Below are positions 22,613-33,705 of a stretch of DNA of 64,000 nucleotides, piece after piece. Position 1 is the stretch's first letter, and each line of letters begins with the position of its first letter. A program made the position numbers and the translations under genes. Source of the DNA: Emydura subglobosa (lineage: Eukaryota; Chordata; Testudines; Chelidae); assembly GCA_007922225.1 (NCBI GenBank), contig ML679946.1, positions 97,718,759 to 97,782,758 on the forward strand. Direction: 5' to 3'. Under the pieces are notes generated by a model that saw nothing but the letters and a program-made list of their open reading frames with translations, had not been told where the DNA came from and made no database searches.

Positions 22613-23210
22613 TTAAAATGATCTGGCCAGATACTTTTAAAATTAATAGAGCCTGATCTTTGATCCCTTCGTATCGTCCCACTAACTTTAGAGGGACTAA
22701 TCCCATGAGTAAGGTCTCTACAATTGGGCCTACAGATTTTCTAGTGTGAATGTGTGGTAGATTGCAGTTCACCTATTTCTTTTCCTTTCCTGCAGGCATG
22801 TTTGTGAAATTCATACCCAGCCATGAAGCTGCTAGTAGTTGGATGTCCAGGAGCAAGTGAAGTAATTTTCAAACATGGGATCTATATCAGCCTAACAGGG
22901 CACCTAATCCAGTCATGCTAGCAGGGAAGGGGATGTGAAAGGAAAGTGAATACCAAAGAGAGTGGGATGGAAAGCAAGGAGAATGGGTCCCTTCAAGGCG
23001 CCATGTTGGTGACATTCATCCCAGTGTGGGGGTATATCCCAAGACTTATGCCCCACTTAAATTCCACTTTAATCCTGAGGGCTTGAATGGGACTTGCATG
23101 GTACGGCATTCCCAAGCCTCAGGCTGGTTACCTGCACTGAGGTGAATATCATCTTGAGAAGGAGGTGCTTGTAATCAAACAACATCACCAGCTTCCCAGA
23201 TAGAAAAGAC
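22613..23210. other. single-copy DNA, no gene seen
   Basis: TTTTCCTTTCCTGCAGGCAT at about 22780-22800 looks like a splice acceptor, but the sequence after it has no supported exon. Confidence 0.5.
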
Positions 23211-23275
23211 CTGATTCAAAGCCCACTGAAATCAACGGGAATCTTTCCATTGACTACAGTAAGTTTTGAATTAGG
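23211..23275. repeat. P4 palindrome
   Basis: CCTGATTCAAAGCCCACTGA is mirrored by GTAAGTTTTGAATTAGGCC, with AATCTTTCCATTGAC at the centre. Another copy is at 46983-47044. Confidence 0.75.
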
Positions 23276-23280
23276 CCTTA

Positions 23281-23408
23281 CAGGCCAGATTTTTAAAGAT
23301 GTTTTGGCTCCTAAAGATGGAGATGCAGAGAGGCGCTTAGCAGAATTTTCAAAAGTGCCTAGGATGCCTAACTCCCATTGAAAAGCAACCTTTAAAAATG
23401 CAGCCCTA
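23281..23408. repeat. P3 palindrome
   Basis: CAGGCCAGATTTTTAAAGAT at the left and CTTTAAAAATGCAGCCCTAA at the right are inverses. TTCAAAAGTGCCTAGGATGC and a CTCCCATTG segment are inside. Confidence 0.65.
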
Positions 23409-25193
23409 AGTGTTTTCCACTGGCCAAAATAACCTATACCTTCCTGGCCATCTGCCACAGCATTTCAACCACTGCTCCTGCAGCCCTCCAGAGTAAATTT
23501 TCAGAAGTGAACTTGGGGCCCAGGCGCCTCGTATCTTGAGCCTAATGCCTCTCAGTTGAATTTTGGTGCAGTCTGGCCTGTATTGCAATCCAGGGACTCT
23601 GTTCTCTCACATCAGGGTAGGAGAAGTCCCTTGGCAGAGGGGTTACAAAGTATACCAGAGGTCTCCTGGCATTTTAAGTACCTTAGATTTGGTTGGATAC
23701 CAGAGAGGACGGAAAATGAAAGGGGAAGTGTTGCATCAGGGACTTGATCTGATTGTACCATGTGTTGCCCCTTACTCCCCACCACAAACCTTTTACTAGC
23801 TGCCAATTGTTTTCATTGCTTTCATTTATTTGTTTGTATATTTATTTATTTTAAGATGTATTTTTCTTTTAGGCTCTTCAGAAGTGCTACTTCCCTGATG
23901 GCTAGGCTGAGCCTGAAATGTATGGGTACATTGGTGGCTACGAGATAATATAGCCAAGGATAAAAGATATTAGGTATATTTAGGATATTGAGATGAACTA
24001 AAGGTATTAATTAATGCTGTAACACATGGCCTACAGGCCTGAGTCCTGTAAGGTATTTAGTGTGGCCACACAAGGCCTCAGGTCTAAAGAAAGACTTGAC
24101 ATAAGCAAGTAAGTAAACTTCATAACCAGTAAGTGACCCTATATCACAAGATGTCTCAAGATAGAAATCTGCGTGATGAGTGTGTTAAATTCTAATATTT
24201 AGGAAATATATATTGTAATGCGTCAGTTAGACTATTTTTGGAATTTTGCAGTATCACCAATGTGCCAGCCACAAGTTGTTACATTGATTAAGTGACATAA
24301 ACATTAATGCGTATAAGGGAAACTAACCAAAAAATGGGATACTCCAACAGTAGTGATTTGTGGAAGTTCAAGTAAGGAAAAAGGATTAAAACCTTCACAA
24401 ATACGTTGAAACCCAGTGGGTGTTAACGTAACACATTATAGAAGCTGTGTCCCGGTCTGGATGTCTTTGGGCAATGCCAGGATGACAACCATTGGTGAGG
24501 ATGACGATGGTGAGAATAATGAGGAGGAGGATGACTGACACTTTGGGTGTCTGCACCTGGGATGGTATGTGTAATGCAAATGCTAGATGTTCGAAATTGT
24601 TTTCTCTCTCCTTTACCAGAGAGCAATGTGTGTATTGTTGTTTGGTTGGCTAATAAAAGTAATTATTCCAAAAAGAGCACTAAGTTGTCCCTGTTGTGCT
24701 CCATGGGGTCCCCCTTCTATTGATAACCTCTCTACTGTATTCAATCTTGGGGCCAAACCCTCGTAAATTAAATAGGTATAAACCCTCCCATTAGGCTGGG
24801 TAATTAATTAAAGTAACCCATAACGATAGATAAGGCAAGCAGCGTCTCTAGGAAAGGCAGTGATAGACGAAAGCTCTGGAAGTTGCTTCCTCTTCTAGTA
24901 TGTTTGAGTGACTGGGATAATGTATCTTTTAAGATGCTAAGGTACTTGGCAGCAGAATGAAGCCAGAGAGTCCCAGTTAGTCATTAGCTGTGACAGACAG
25001 TTTAGTTTGCCTACTCCAGTCTTATTGTTCGATAATTGTTTTGCAATTATGCATAAGAGAAGTGATAAGTAAGAGAAAGGAACTTGTTTACCCTTCTACT
25101 TTGTATTATTTGGGAGCTGATCTTTTTTATTTTAATTTTAACTGTCCTGTGCTAAGACTTCATGCACGGCCTTCTACCTGCAAAAGATGCTGT
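23409..25193. other. mostly single-copy DNA; possible LTR remnant
   Basis: Frames at 23406-23948 overlap on both strands and have no motif. From about 24018 (TGTAACACATGGCCTACAGG) to 24670 the sequence could be a decayed LTR because it starts with TG and has AATAAA near 24650 followed by T-rich DNA. No target duplication or matching end is found, so it is only a suggestion. A GATGA-rich patch is at 24490-24535. Confidence 0.3.
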
Positions 25194-25310
25194 GGACCAG
25201 ATTCTCATCCGGAGGAGGAGGGAAGGGGGTCGGACGAGGGTGGGGGGTCAGTGTAGTTCGCGTGACGTCAGTGGAGCTATGCTGATTTATACCAGCTGAG
25301 GATCTGGCCC
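25194..25310. repeat. P1 palindrome with an expanded GC-rich centre
   Basis: GGACCAGATTCTCATCCGGA at the left and ACCAGCTGAGGATCTGGCCC at the right are the P1 ends. The middle holds a G-rich block (25212-25250) and TGACGTCA at 25263-25270. The 88-codon frame ending here is not a gene. Confidence 0.7.
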
Positions 25311-25639
25311 ATAGGTTACTATATAAATAAATAACAATTTATCTTGACAAGTGACTTATAAATGTGCTACACACGGGAAAATAAAAGAAAATAGGTTTAA
25401 ATACATCACATACTGCACTCACTAATGGCACAGTTGGGTACATAAGATCACTGCTTGTTGATAACATGTAAAGTGAAGTACAAATATTCTATCAAATAAT
25501 TTCCAGTAGAATTAGTATTAAATTGCAGGGGCTGATAAATATTAAGTATTAATCTTCTCTGAACAGAAAATAAGCCAGAAGGAAGCATTCAGAGTCACAG
25601 GGCAGAATTAAAAAAAAGCCACCTTTGCCCTTGTCTGGC

Positions 25640-25800
25640 CTTAATATACTTCACACTTCTACAGCACTTTAAAATCATTACTAAAGTTCTGAAGCCTCTT
25701 ACCATAATTACTTCCATTTTATGGCCCAAGTTTACAGACTGTGTCAGAGCCTGTTCCTAGTTACAACACCTGTGCTTAGACCATAAGAACTCACCTTCCT
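25640..25800 (-). repeat. MIR-like SINE, reverse orientation
   Basis: CTACAGCACTTTAAAATCAT, CTTCCATTTTATGGCCCAAG and AGCCTGTTCCTAGTTACAAC are the inverted tail, core and body. Confidence 0.55.
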
Positions 25801-26804
25801 CTGTCATGAGGACTGAAGAAAGGAAAGAGACATCAACATTTAGAACAGAATCAGGCTGGGGAAAATAAAGTGGAAACAGACATTTAGTATGTAGTGCGAC
25901 CTGGCTGTGCTTTGTGGATCCTGCTGCATTCTAACAGATGGCTGTGTGTGGGGATGAAGAAGAAGAGAGAGGACAACACATTCACGCTGTCTGTCTCTTC
26001 TCATGAATGTGATCTTCTCCTTTAAGACTGCACTTGATAAATCCAGAAGCTCTGCTGTGATTCTGCGTGGGGAGTAAATCATACAACTGACTACAATGGG
26101 CAAAGTTCAGATTATGTTTTCATTTATCTGAGCAGTTTTATCCTTTCCTGATACGTCATTTCCATTTCTAAGGGCATCAGCCATAAAACACTTATGCAAG
26201 GTAAGAATTACCGAGACTGTCTGTGTTGGTTGGAACTCTAACAACAGGGTTAATCAGTTCTCACAAGCTGCTACCTTTTGGATAACTAACTAGCCAATGA
26301 AAGATTGGTCTGAGGATGCAATGCCTTTATTTTGTATTTGTGTTGTTGCTTAATATTCTACAGGGAGAGCTGTGTGAGTGGAGCGATCTAGGTAGAGAAG
26401 GCCAGAGGATGACAATTCAATTTCATGACAACTTTCAAAGTTTTAACATTTATTTTCGTTACACACTGAAATGAAAAAAAGAATCTTTCCAACATTAGTG
26501 AGGAAACAGATTTATGTTGAAATGTCCATTTGCAGAATGAAAAGGTCAGGTTTTTTATTCTTTTTTCCCCCCTGACCAGAGAGCCCGGGACCTCAGATAC
26601 CTTCCCATTGAAAACTTCATCAAAACTGATTTGTCCCTGCTAAATGTTTTGTATTTCAAGGAAAATACATTTTGTCAAATAGGTTCTGAAAAGCTCTAGT
26701 TGTAAGACAACCTGAGCACTCCAACTGTCTTGCTCATGGCACTCAATTTAGTCCTTAACAAAAAGCACTTGTTATTTTTCCAACTCATCTATGCTAGCTC
26801 TTAT
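25801..26804. other. single-copy DNA, no gene seen
   Basis: An 87-codon minus frame (25840-26103) has no motif. 26430-26690 is rich in AAATG/CATTT and resembles W1 arms, without a visible partner arm. Confidence 0.4.
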
Positions 26805-26878
26805 AGGTGAAATCCGGGCCCCGTTGAGGTCAATGGCAAAATTCTCTTTGACTTCAGTTGGACCAAGATTTTACCCAC
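26805..26878. repeat. P1-related palindrome
   Basis: GTGAAATCCGGGCCCCGTTG at the left mirrors GTTGGACCAAGATTTTACCC at the right, with GTCAATGGCAAAATTCTC in the middle. Same variant as 62034-62102. Confidence 0.65.
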
Positions 26879-27389
26879 ATTTTACAAACATAACTAGACT
26901 GCGTGATGCACACAAGTGGAGAATGATGCCATTATTTCCCAATCAAATGTTTTGCAAAACCAAAACCCAACTCAATCCTTGTAAAACCAAACAAAACTCC
27001 AGTTTCAGGACTGGCAGCATTGTGTGTGTGCCCCATTGAAGTCAGGAAGCAGTCCATTTGCACACCATCAATTGCAGAATCCAGGTCTTTGTCAGTATGC
27101 TCACTGCATTTCCACAAGTACAGAGAACAGCTCTGTCTGCAGAACAGTGTCTAGTGGATCAGAGTGCTACAGTACTAGAGACTGGTTTAGGAAACAAGCA
27201 TGCACAATGGTTGCCACTGAGGAGTCACTATTTGTCAACAAGTTACTATCCAGCAGTATTTGAGACACCAAACTTTCCCCCTATAATTACAATTGGGAAT
27301 GATTGTAGTAACCATGTGGTATCCGCAGTATTAAAAACAGAAAGATACTCTGGTGTTTTTCCGGGTTCCATTGGTGGCTATGGATATTA

Positions 27390-27495
27390 GGCTAAATTCC
27401 ACTCTCACTTTCACCAGTCTGAATCTGTAGAAACTCCAGTTAAATGTAAATGAGTTACTCCAGATTTCAACTGGTGAAATATGCAGCATTTGGCC
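27390..27495. repeat. P1-related palindrome
   Basis: GGCTAAATTCCACTCTCACT at the left and ACTGGTGAAATATGCAGCAT at the right. CTCCAGTTAAATGTAAATGA and GTTACTCCAGATTTCAAC are inside. Confidence 0.5.
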
Positions 27496-28248
27496 CTTTG
27501 TGAAAAATATCTACCCATCTGTAATTGTTACCATCTGTTTGGGATTCACGATGCATTGACAATAAAGTCAGATTTCATATCCTTTTCTCCATTTGGCGGT
27601 AAGAATGGGGCTATAGCCGTCTGTAAATGTATCTGCTGCTGATAAGATAGTACAGCTGGAAATGGGATGCTAGATTGTGCATGGTTCAGGAAGTCTGTGT
27701 GTGGAAACTGCTATACTGCAGTGTGTGTGGCTAGTCTGTGAGCCTCTTGGCTGATTGATGCATCGCATAAATAGGGTGACAGAAAAGTAGTTTGTTGGTG
27801 TGATGGGAATAGGAAGTGCAAAATGTCAAAAATGCCCTGAAAATAACCATTCAAATTTATGCAAATTGCTTAATTAATTGACCTCATTTGGGCTTGCAGA
27901 TTTCCTTTTCATTTTCCTTTGTGTGTTAGTTATTTTTCATTGTACACTGAGACAATATTCCAAGGCTAATTAAACCATTTAGAGCTATAGGTTAATATCC
28001 AATTCATATGTAAACACATTTATAAACATTAATCAGATCCAAATTACCCATTTTAAAAATACTTTTTTATTCATTTACAGCTAATAGTTGTACTCCCTGT
28101 ATTTATTCAGTGTTGGGCTCCAGGAGTTCATGTGATTTTGTAAATGCTATTTGTTTAAATGGTGTACTGCTGTTTACTATTTACATCTATGTGTCCCTGT
28201 TCTTTCTTGTTCCTGTGAAGGTTTCAGCATGAAATTCTATTTGAGCTG
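27496..28248. other. single-copy DNA, AT-rich, no gene seen
   Basis: 27880-28080 is very AT-rich with TTAATTAATTG and TAATTAAACC motifs that suit homeodomain binding. No repeat recognised (see findings). Confidence 0.4.
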
Positions 28249-28320
28249 TAACATAAGAATATAGGAATCAACATAGAGAATCAGACCCTACGTCCACCTT
28301 GGGGACTCTGCAGCAGGTAG
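28249..28320 (-). mobile_element. old CR1 3' end fragment, reverse orientation
   Basis: AACATAAGAATATAGGAATC and AGAATCAGACCCTACGTCCA are a diverged inverse of the 3' end of the older CR1 type. Short. Confidence 0.45.
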
Positions 28321-28784
28321 ATGGGGTTAAGGTTAGCTAAAGATTGGCTCAGACCCTATACCATGAGTTTTAATAGTCATTTTTGCATTTTTGTTAGCAT
28401 TAACTCTTATAGCTTTGGATATGTCCATATAAATAACCAATCTATCCCTTCCTGAATTGTGCTAAGTTCTTGGCAAGTTCTTGCTAAGTGGTTGCAAGTA
28501 TGTGGAAAGCAGGAAAGCATGTTCTTTTATAGAAGACAAAACTTCTCTTCCGGTTTGTGTCATAAATAATGTGTGAATCCCAGACAGCTGTGTAAATGGC
28601 TGTTCCTAGGTACATATGATTGCGGATAATGGAGGAGATCTGCAACGTGGGAGCATGTTATGTACAGCTGTTTAGGGTGGGGGGACCTAATGAAAATGAC
28701 ACCCTACCCCCAGAAAAATCCTGGGGTAGGCCTCAGTCATCTGGCTGTTTCCTCCTTCAGCTGTCTCCTGCTATTTTTCTTACA

Positions 28785-29025
28785 GTAACACATAGAGGTT
28801 GCCACCAAGATTGAGCTCTAATGTGCTAGGGACTATAGGGACTGTGTGACAATCCCTGCCTTGAATAATTTACAGTCTAAGTATTTAGAGCAGACAAGAG
28901 GTGGGAGGAGAAACAGATTGTTAAAGACTAACTCTAGCTCATAAGGAAGGACTGTGGAAGAAGCGGAAACAAAACCCAGGTCCTTGTCTCCCACTCTCGT
29001 ACCCTATCCACTGTGCCTTCTTGTT
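28785..29025 (-). repeat. SINE, reverse orientation, nearly complete
   Basis: ACATAGAGGTTGCCACCAAG, GAGCTCTAATGTGCTAGGGA, AATCCCTGCCTTGAATAATT and TACAGTCTAAGTATTTAGAG form the inverted tail. CCAGGTCCTTGTCTCCCACT and GTACCCTATCCACTGTGCC are the inverted head. Confidence 0.7.
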
Positions 29026-29130
29026 AAATAACTAGGTTTTGAATTATTTTGTCCCAGTGAATTAGCTTGTATTTTCTAAGATGGTTTTAGTCAATTGTTG
29101 GCTGTCTGCATGTCTCACTGCTGTGTCTCT

Positions 29131-29363
29131 GGGCTTGTCTACACTTACAGCCCCGCTGTAGTGCTTAGTGGAGACGCTAAGACAAGAGCTTCTTCTGTTG
29201 GCATAGGTACTCCACCACCCTGAGAGGTGGTAGCTATGTTGAATGGAGAAGCCCTCTCGTTGACATAGTGCTGTCTACATGGGGATTTAGATCAGTATAA
29301 TTCTGTTTCCATGCTCTTGAACGACATTGTTATACTGCCGTAAATTGGTAGTGTAGCCTAATC
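29131..29363. mobile_element. T1 element
   Basis: The left end GGGCTTGTCTACACTTACAG and right end GGTAGTGTAGCCTAATCC are inverted. AGAGGTGGTAGCTATGTTGA, TAGTGCTGTCTACATGGGGA and TTAGATCAGTATAA are shared with 31583-31840. The CACACCCCTGAG part is missing. Confidence 0.75.
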
Positions 29364-29454
29364 CTCCCTTTCTATTATATTTCTTTTCTCATTGCATTGT
29401 GTAGCACCTCCCACATTAATATTCTGTTCATATCACCGTCACATGGTGTTTACT

Positions 29455-29965
29455 TTCTTTTCTCATGTTATTGATGAAGATGTTAATCAGGCTAGATCTA
29501 ACACTGGTTCCGGTAGTACCTTGCACACAGGTCCCTAACTTTATACATTGTCATTATCATCCTTACCTGTTTTGGTCCTGCAACCAGTTTTCACTCCATC
29601 TGACAATTCCACATTTCAGCCAATCTGAATTAAATTTGAAAGTAAAATTTCCTGTGACACTGTAGCCAATGTGTTAGTTTAATCCAGAGATATCTACTGT
29701 GTTCTTTTTCATCCACTAATTGCTCAAGAAAAGCAATCAAGTTTTTCTGGCATGATTTATTTTTCCTATAAACTCATGCTGTTTATTACTCATGATTCTA
29801 TTGTCTTCTAGAAACTTGGATTTTTTTTAAATGTTCCCCATAATAGTCATTCTTTGATTTCACTAAGGATGGAAATTAGATTTACCAGGCAGTAATTGCT
29901 GGGTCACACGCTTGAAGATTGGTACCACATTTAATTACTTGGAACCTCTTCATAAATTTTAAACA
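29455..29965 (-). pseudogene. ancient CR1-type reverse transcriptase fragment
   Basis: The plus strand has CCAGTTTTCACTCCATCTGA, TTTTTCATCCACTAATTGCT, CAATCAAGTTTTTCTGGCAT, ATAAACTCATGCTGTTTATT and TTACCAGGCAGTAATTGC, in the order expected for the inverse of CR1/L3 coding DNA between the finger and palm regions. Frame is lost. The 66-codon plus-strand frame at 29465-29665 is accidental. Confidence 0.6.
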
Positions 29966-30260
29966 TGACTGTTAATATGCTAGTTCTGTAGGTCTGTTAG
30001 TTAACACCTTTGCAACCCCAGGATGCACAGCATCCAAACTTACTGATTCGGGGTTTATTCAAATGTTGCAACTTTTCTCTCTACTTGTTTTTGCAAGGGA
30101 TAATTTATTCTACTTTATTGTGTAAAAAAGATGTAAATTAACAGTTTAATTAGTTATTACTCTCATCCCAATATATATAGAAAAGAAAATAGACCTATTA
30201 ATAAATGATGAAGGGGAAGTGTTGTATACATATGTATATAAACTCAACCAACCATATGCA

Positions 30261-30273
30261 TACACACACATAT

Positions 30274-30307
<34 letters not shown>

Positions 30308-30316
30308 CACATATAT
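30261..30316 (+). repeat. (CA)n microsatellite
   Basis: Runs of CACACA with short TATTATA and TGCA breaks, flanked by TATATA. Likely length-variable. Confidence 0.95.
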
Positions 30317-30340
30317 ATCACGCTTCAGATCTTTAGACAG

Positions 30341-30422
30341 TGGGCCAAATTCTGCCAGCATTTAGATCCATGAAACCTCATTGAAGTGAATAAGGCCAAT
30401 TGAGCTAATCCACAATTTGGCT
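30341..30422. repeat. P1-related palindrome
   Basis: GTGGGCCAAATTCTGCCAGC at the left pairs weakly with TAATCCACAATTTGGCTCA at the right, with CTCATTGAAGTGAAT at the centre. Confidence 0.5.
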
Positions 30423-31582
30423 CAAATAGTCTAATAGATCCCACAGTTATCAAGTTATCCCCAATATTCAATTTAAATATTTCATTTCTTGATTTGATTC
30501 CATTAATCCTGGTTATAGCTGTTATCACCACATTAGACATTTCCCCTTCCTTTATAGTATTTAAACCATTAAATTTCACAGAAATGTCTCTGTCATCTTA
30601 ATGAAATGCTATATATACAGTGACCCATCTGTGAAAGATATTATCAGAACTTTGGATGGCATCTGACTTATCTGATGCTTGTTTACAATCTTGCTTATTA
30701 GACTATTATGTGCAGATAACCCAGTGTAGCATTTATGAGAATCTAAAGAGACAAGTCAAAGGGACCTTTCTGTTTCCATTTGGAATTTCTTCCTCCACTT
30801 TCTAGCTAACTGCACCTGTCTCAGGGGATCTTCTTTAAATTGTGGAGTAGGCAAAGAAATATGCAAGCTCATATTTTAAAAAGAATCCCTAAACTTACTT
30901 ACTGTGGAAAGGAAAAACAAAGGGAAAATAATTCTTCTCAGAAAAATGCAGCCTTATGAAATACAGGCACCGCATATTCAGCTTCTTATTGTTATCATTA
31001 GAGATTTATGGAACAGAGGATTTAGATCACAGAGTGTATAGAGGACATTTCATTGTTGCTTTGGTTCAAGTCCCGTAGGTTCGCCCCTTTTTTCTTTTGA
31101 ACTGAGTTTCACTTTTCAAAGAACTCAAAGCACAGCTCAGCTAAAACTGTTGAATTTGGCCTGGGTTGGAATCACAACTATATGAAACCAACCAGCCCTA
31201 TGTAGCTTCCCTATGACACTATAAAGCCCTTTCAGGTTTGTCCTCTCCTGGATGAGTTTCAACCAAATTTGGCCCAGGAATGTGCCTGGTTTGTTGCCCA
31301 GATTGACTGAAACTCAATCAAAACTTTGGAAAGCTGTCAGTAATCTTGGGCCAATTATTTTTGGTTTGTGAGGCAAATGATAGATATCATTGTGATATCA
31401 ATCTGTACAGTTAGCTAACTGTACAATGCTTTACAGGTGCATTGTAGCAATAAATATACCAGGAGTGGAATGTGCACCTCCCGGTGAACAAGAGCCACAG
31501 ATACACATATCTACTTGGTGACTCTTTATCTGATGCCTCTGCTGCCATCTTCCAGTATTCATTCCTCGTCTTGTTTAGACTT
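30423..31582. other. single-copy DNA, no gene seen
   Basis: 31080-31340 has several GAGTTTC/GAAACTC motifs and CAAATTTGGCCCAGG, suggesting an old unknown repeat. No frame with a motif. Confidence 0.4.
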
Positions 31583-31840
31583 AAGGCAAGTCTACAGTTA
31601 AAACACTGCATTGGCGCAGCTGCTTTGCTCTAGTGCTTTAATGAAGATGCTCTATGCCGACAATTAATCCACCTCCCTGAGGGGCGGTAGCTATGTTGGT
31701 AGGAGAAGCTCTCCCACCGACACTGCACTGTCTGCATGGGGGGTTAGGTCGATGTAAGTACATCACTCAAAAGGGTGGATTTTTCACACCCCTGAGCGAT
31801 ATAGTTATACCTATATAGATCTGTAGTGTAGACCAGCCCT
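31583..31840. mobile_element. T1 element, best copy
   Basis: The left end AGGCAAGTCTACAGTTAAAA and right end CTGTAGTGTAGACCAGCCCT are inverted. Inside: TAATCCACCTCCCTGAGGGG, CGGTAGCTATGTTGGTAGGA, TTAGGTCGATGTAAGTACAT and GGATTTTTCACACCCCTGAG. About 258 bp without a gene. Confidence 0.8.
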
Positions 31841-32343
31841 CAGAGTTTAAAGATTTTAGTCTTTTCTCCCCAGGAACTGGAAACTCAGAAATACACTCTA
31901 GCATGCAGTAATTTTTATGTAGTGCCATTTCAAGAAGCAGCAGTGAGGTGTCTAAATGACTTAGTATCCCATATGAGGCTTAGTCTTAGTGAAAATAAAG
32001 TATTTTATCTATTACTCTAAGAACAAATATAATCTAACACGGAGCAGGAAGTATTAAAGGAACAGGTTTTTTACACAGAAAGTGCTCATCTTACTCTGTC
32101 TATGTAAATCTCTCAAGCTACTTAATTATTTACAACTATACATACATATAGTACTATGACCTGTCTGCCTGAGGTCACCTCCCAGCACTAACCTTTGCTG
32201 CTGAGTTACTGGGATGACTTTGAGAGTCCCTCACTTTCTCTGAGGAATCTCTCCCCTCCACAGCCTACTACAAGCTGCCTATGAGGTAAGGTCCTGGGTC
32301 TGAGCTCTCTTCAGTTCAGTTCAGTATTGTTTAATGCAAAGCA
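31841..32343. other. single-copy DNA, no gene seen
   Basis: No repeat or motif-bearing frame recognised between the T1 element and the probable LTR. Confidence 0.5.
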
Positions 32344-33294
32344 TGTCATGTAAGATGTTTTTGGAATGCTCATGACATACTGAACCTTATTGTTATAGTG
32401 ATATGTTTGTTGCAATGTCATATGAATGATTATGAGGCTTCACTATGTCATTTTCCCAAAGTTGTGTTTCATAGCTTGACGCAGATTCAGGCAAAACCCT
32501 TGAAGAGCAGAGAGATAGTTTGCACCTCACTAAGGCATGCATAAAACAAACCAGCTCTTCCAGGAACAATGGACTAGTCTAAGCATCGATAAGGGGATGC
32601 TCATTTGACTCAGGCCTGGATGAACCCATACAAGGACATTGTTTGTCACCTGACCCTGAAGAGGGGGAACATGTTGAAAACGGGAGACATTTTGCTGTTT
32701 TTGCTCCCTCTTCCACATCTATCTACAAACACCACCAAGCAACTGAAATGCTGACCCAGGGGAGAACCTGGCTGGAGACAGACTAGCCAGTCTGTGGTGA
32801 GAATCATCTAAGACTGTAAGGTTGCTAAAAGTGTTAAGCGTAGTTTAGAATCTGATTTGCCTTTTATTTATTTTTGATCAAATCTGACCTGCTGTCCTCT
32901 GACTTATAACCACTTAAAATATTTCTGTACTTAATAAATGTGTTTGTTTGTTTTATCTAAAGCAGTGCACATGGTTTAAGGTGTGTTAAGACTTCATTTG
33001 AAGTGACAAGGCAGGTGCATATCAATTTATTAGATAAATTGACGAACCAATGAGCTTGCAGTGTGCAGCACTGAACACTGTAAGAGGGCAGTTCCTAGGC
33101 TTGCATGTGGTTCTGGTAGTATTGACTGGGGTCATACCAGTGTATGATCCCAAGAGTGGCTGGTCAGAAGTAATCACTCACTTAGTGGAAAGCAGCTTGC
33201 TTGCTATAGGCTGAGAGTGGGTTGACTCAGAAGTGTGGGTTAACACAGTGGGGCAGAGTAAGACGGGCTCCAGGAGTCAGGGAGGGGGGTGACA
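32344..33294 (+). mobile_element. probable solo LTR
   Basis: Starts TGTCA and ends TGACA, a perfect 5-base inverted terminus of TG...CA type. The flanks AAGCA (32339-32343) and CAGCA (33295-33299) agree at 4 of 5 bases as a target duplication. AATAAA at 32933-32938 is followed by a GT/T-rich stretch, as expected for the R-U5 side, which sets the plus orientation. No clear TATA box is seen (GCATAAAAC near 32538 is a weak candidate). No second copy or internal region is present, so it is read as a solo LTR left by recombination. Family not assigned. Confidence 0.6.
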
Positions 33295-33564
33295 CAGCAA
33301 TACACCAGTCCAACTTGCAGAGGGGAATTTCACACCCTCTGGCTCCCTGTTGCCTGTCACAATTCCTAGATCTCCCACTCTCTAGATCCATTTTCAAACT
33401 GTCACCTTGACTGGCCTCCCCAGAGGCTCCACTTTCTTCCTCTTGTAAGCAACAGGAAGACAGGAATCCAACGTACCACTTTAGAGTGCACTTGTTAGGG
33501 GGACTAGCTACTTTGTTAGCTAGCACAGCATTGCCCCATAGTAGGTCTATACAGAGATAAATGA

Positions 33565-33705
33565 CCCACTGCACGGCTCCGGCTGGCTCCGGTCAGCTAA
33601 CTTGGGCTGACAGGGCTTGGGCTGCGGGGCTACAGATCACTATGTAGATGTTGGGGATCAGGCTGGAGCCCAAGTTTTGGGTCCCTCCGCCCTCCCAATC
33701 AATGT
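33565..33705. repeat. fragment of a T1-related GC-rich repeat
   Basis: GGTCAGCTAACTTGGGCTGA, GGCTTGGGCTGCGGGGCTAC and GGCTGGAGCCCAAGTTTTGG resemble the GC-rich element at 38930-39120. Confidence 0.5.

Noticed and set aside
22780..22800. Pyrimidine tract ending in CAGG, like a splice acceptor
   Set aside because: No open, motif-bearing exon follows and no donor site pairs with it convincingly.
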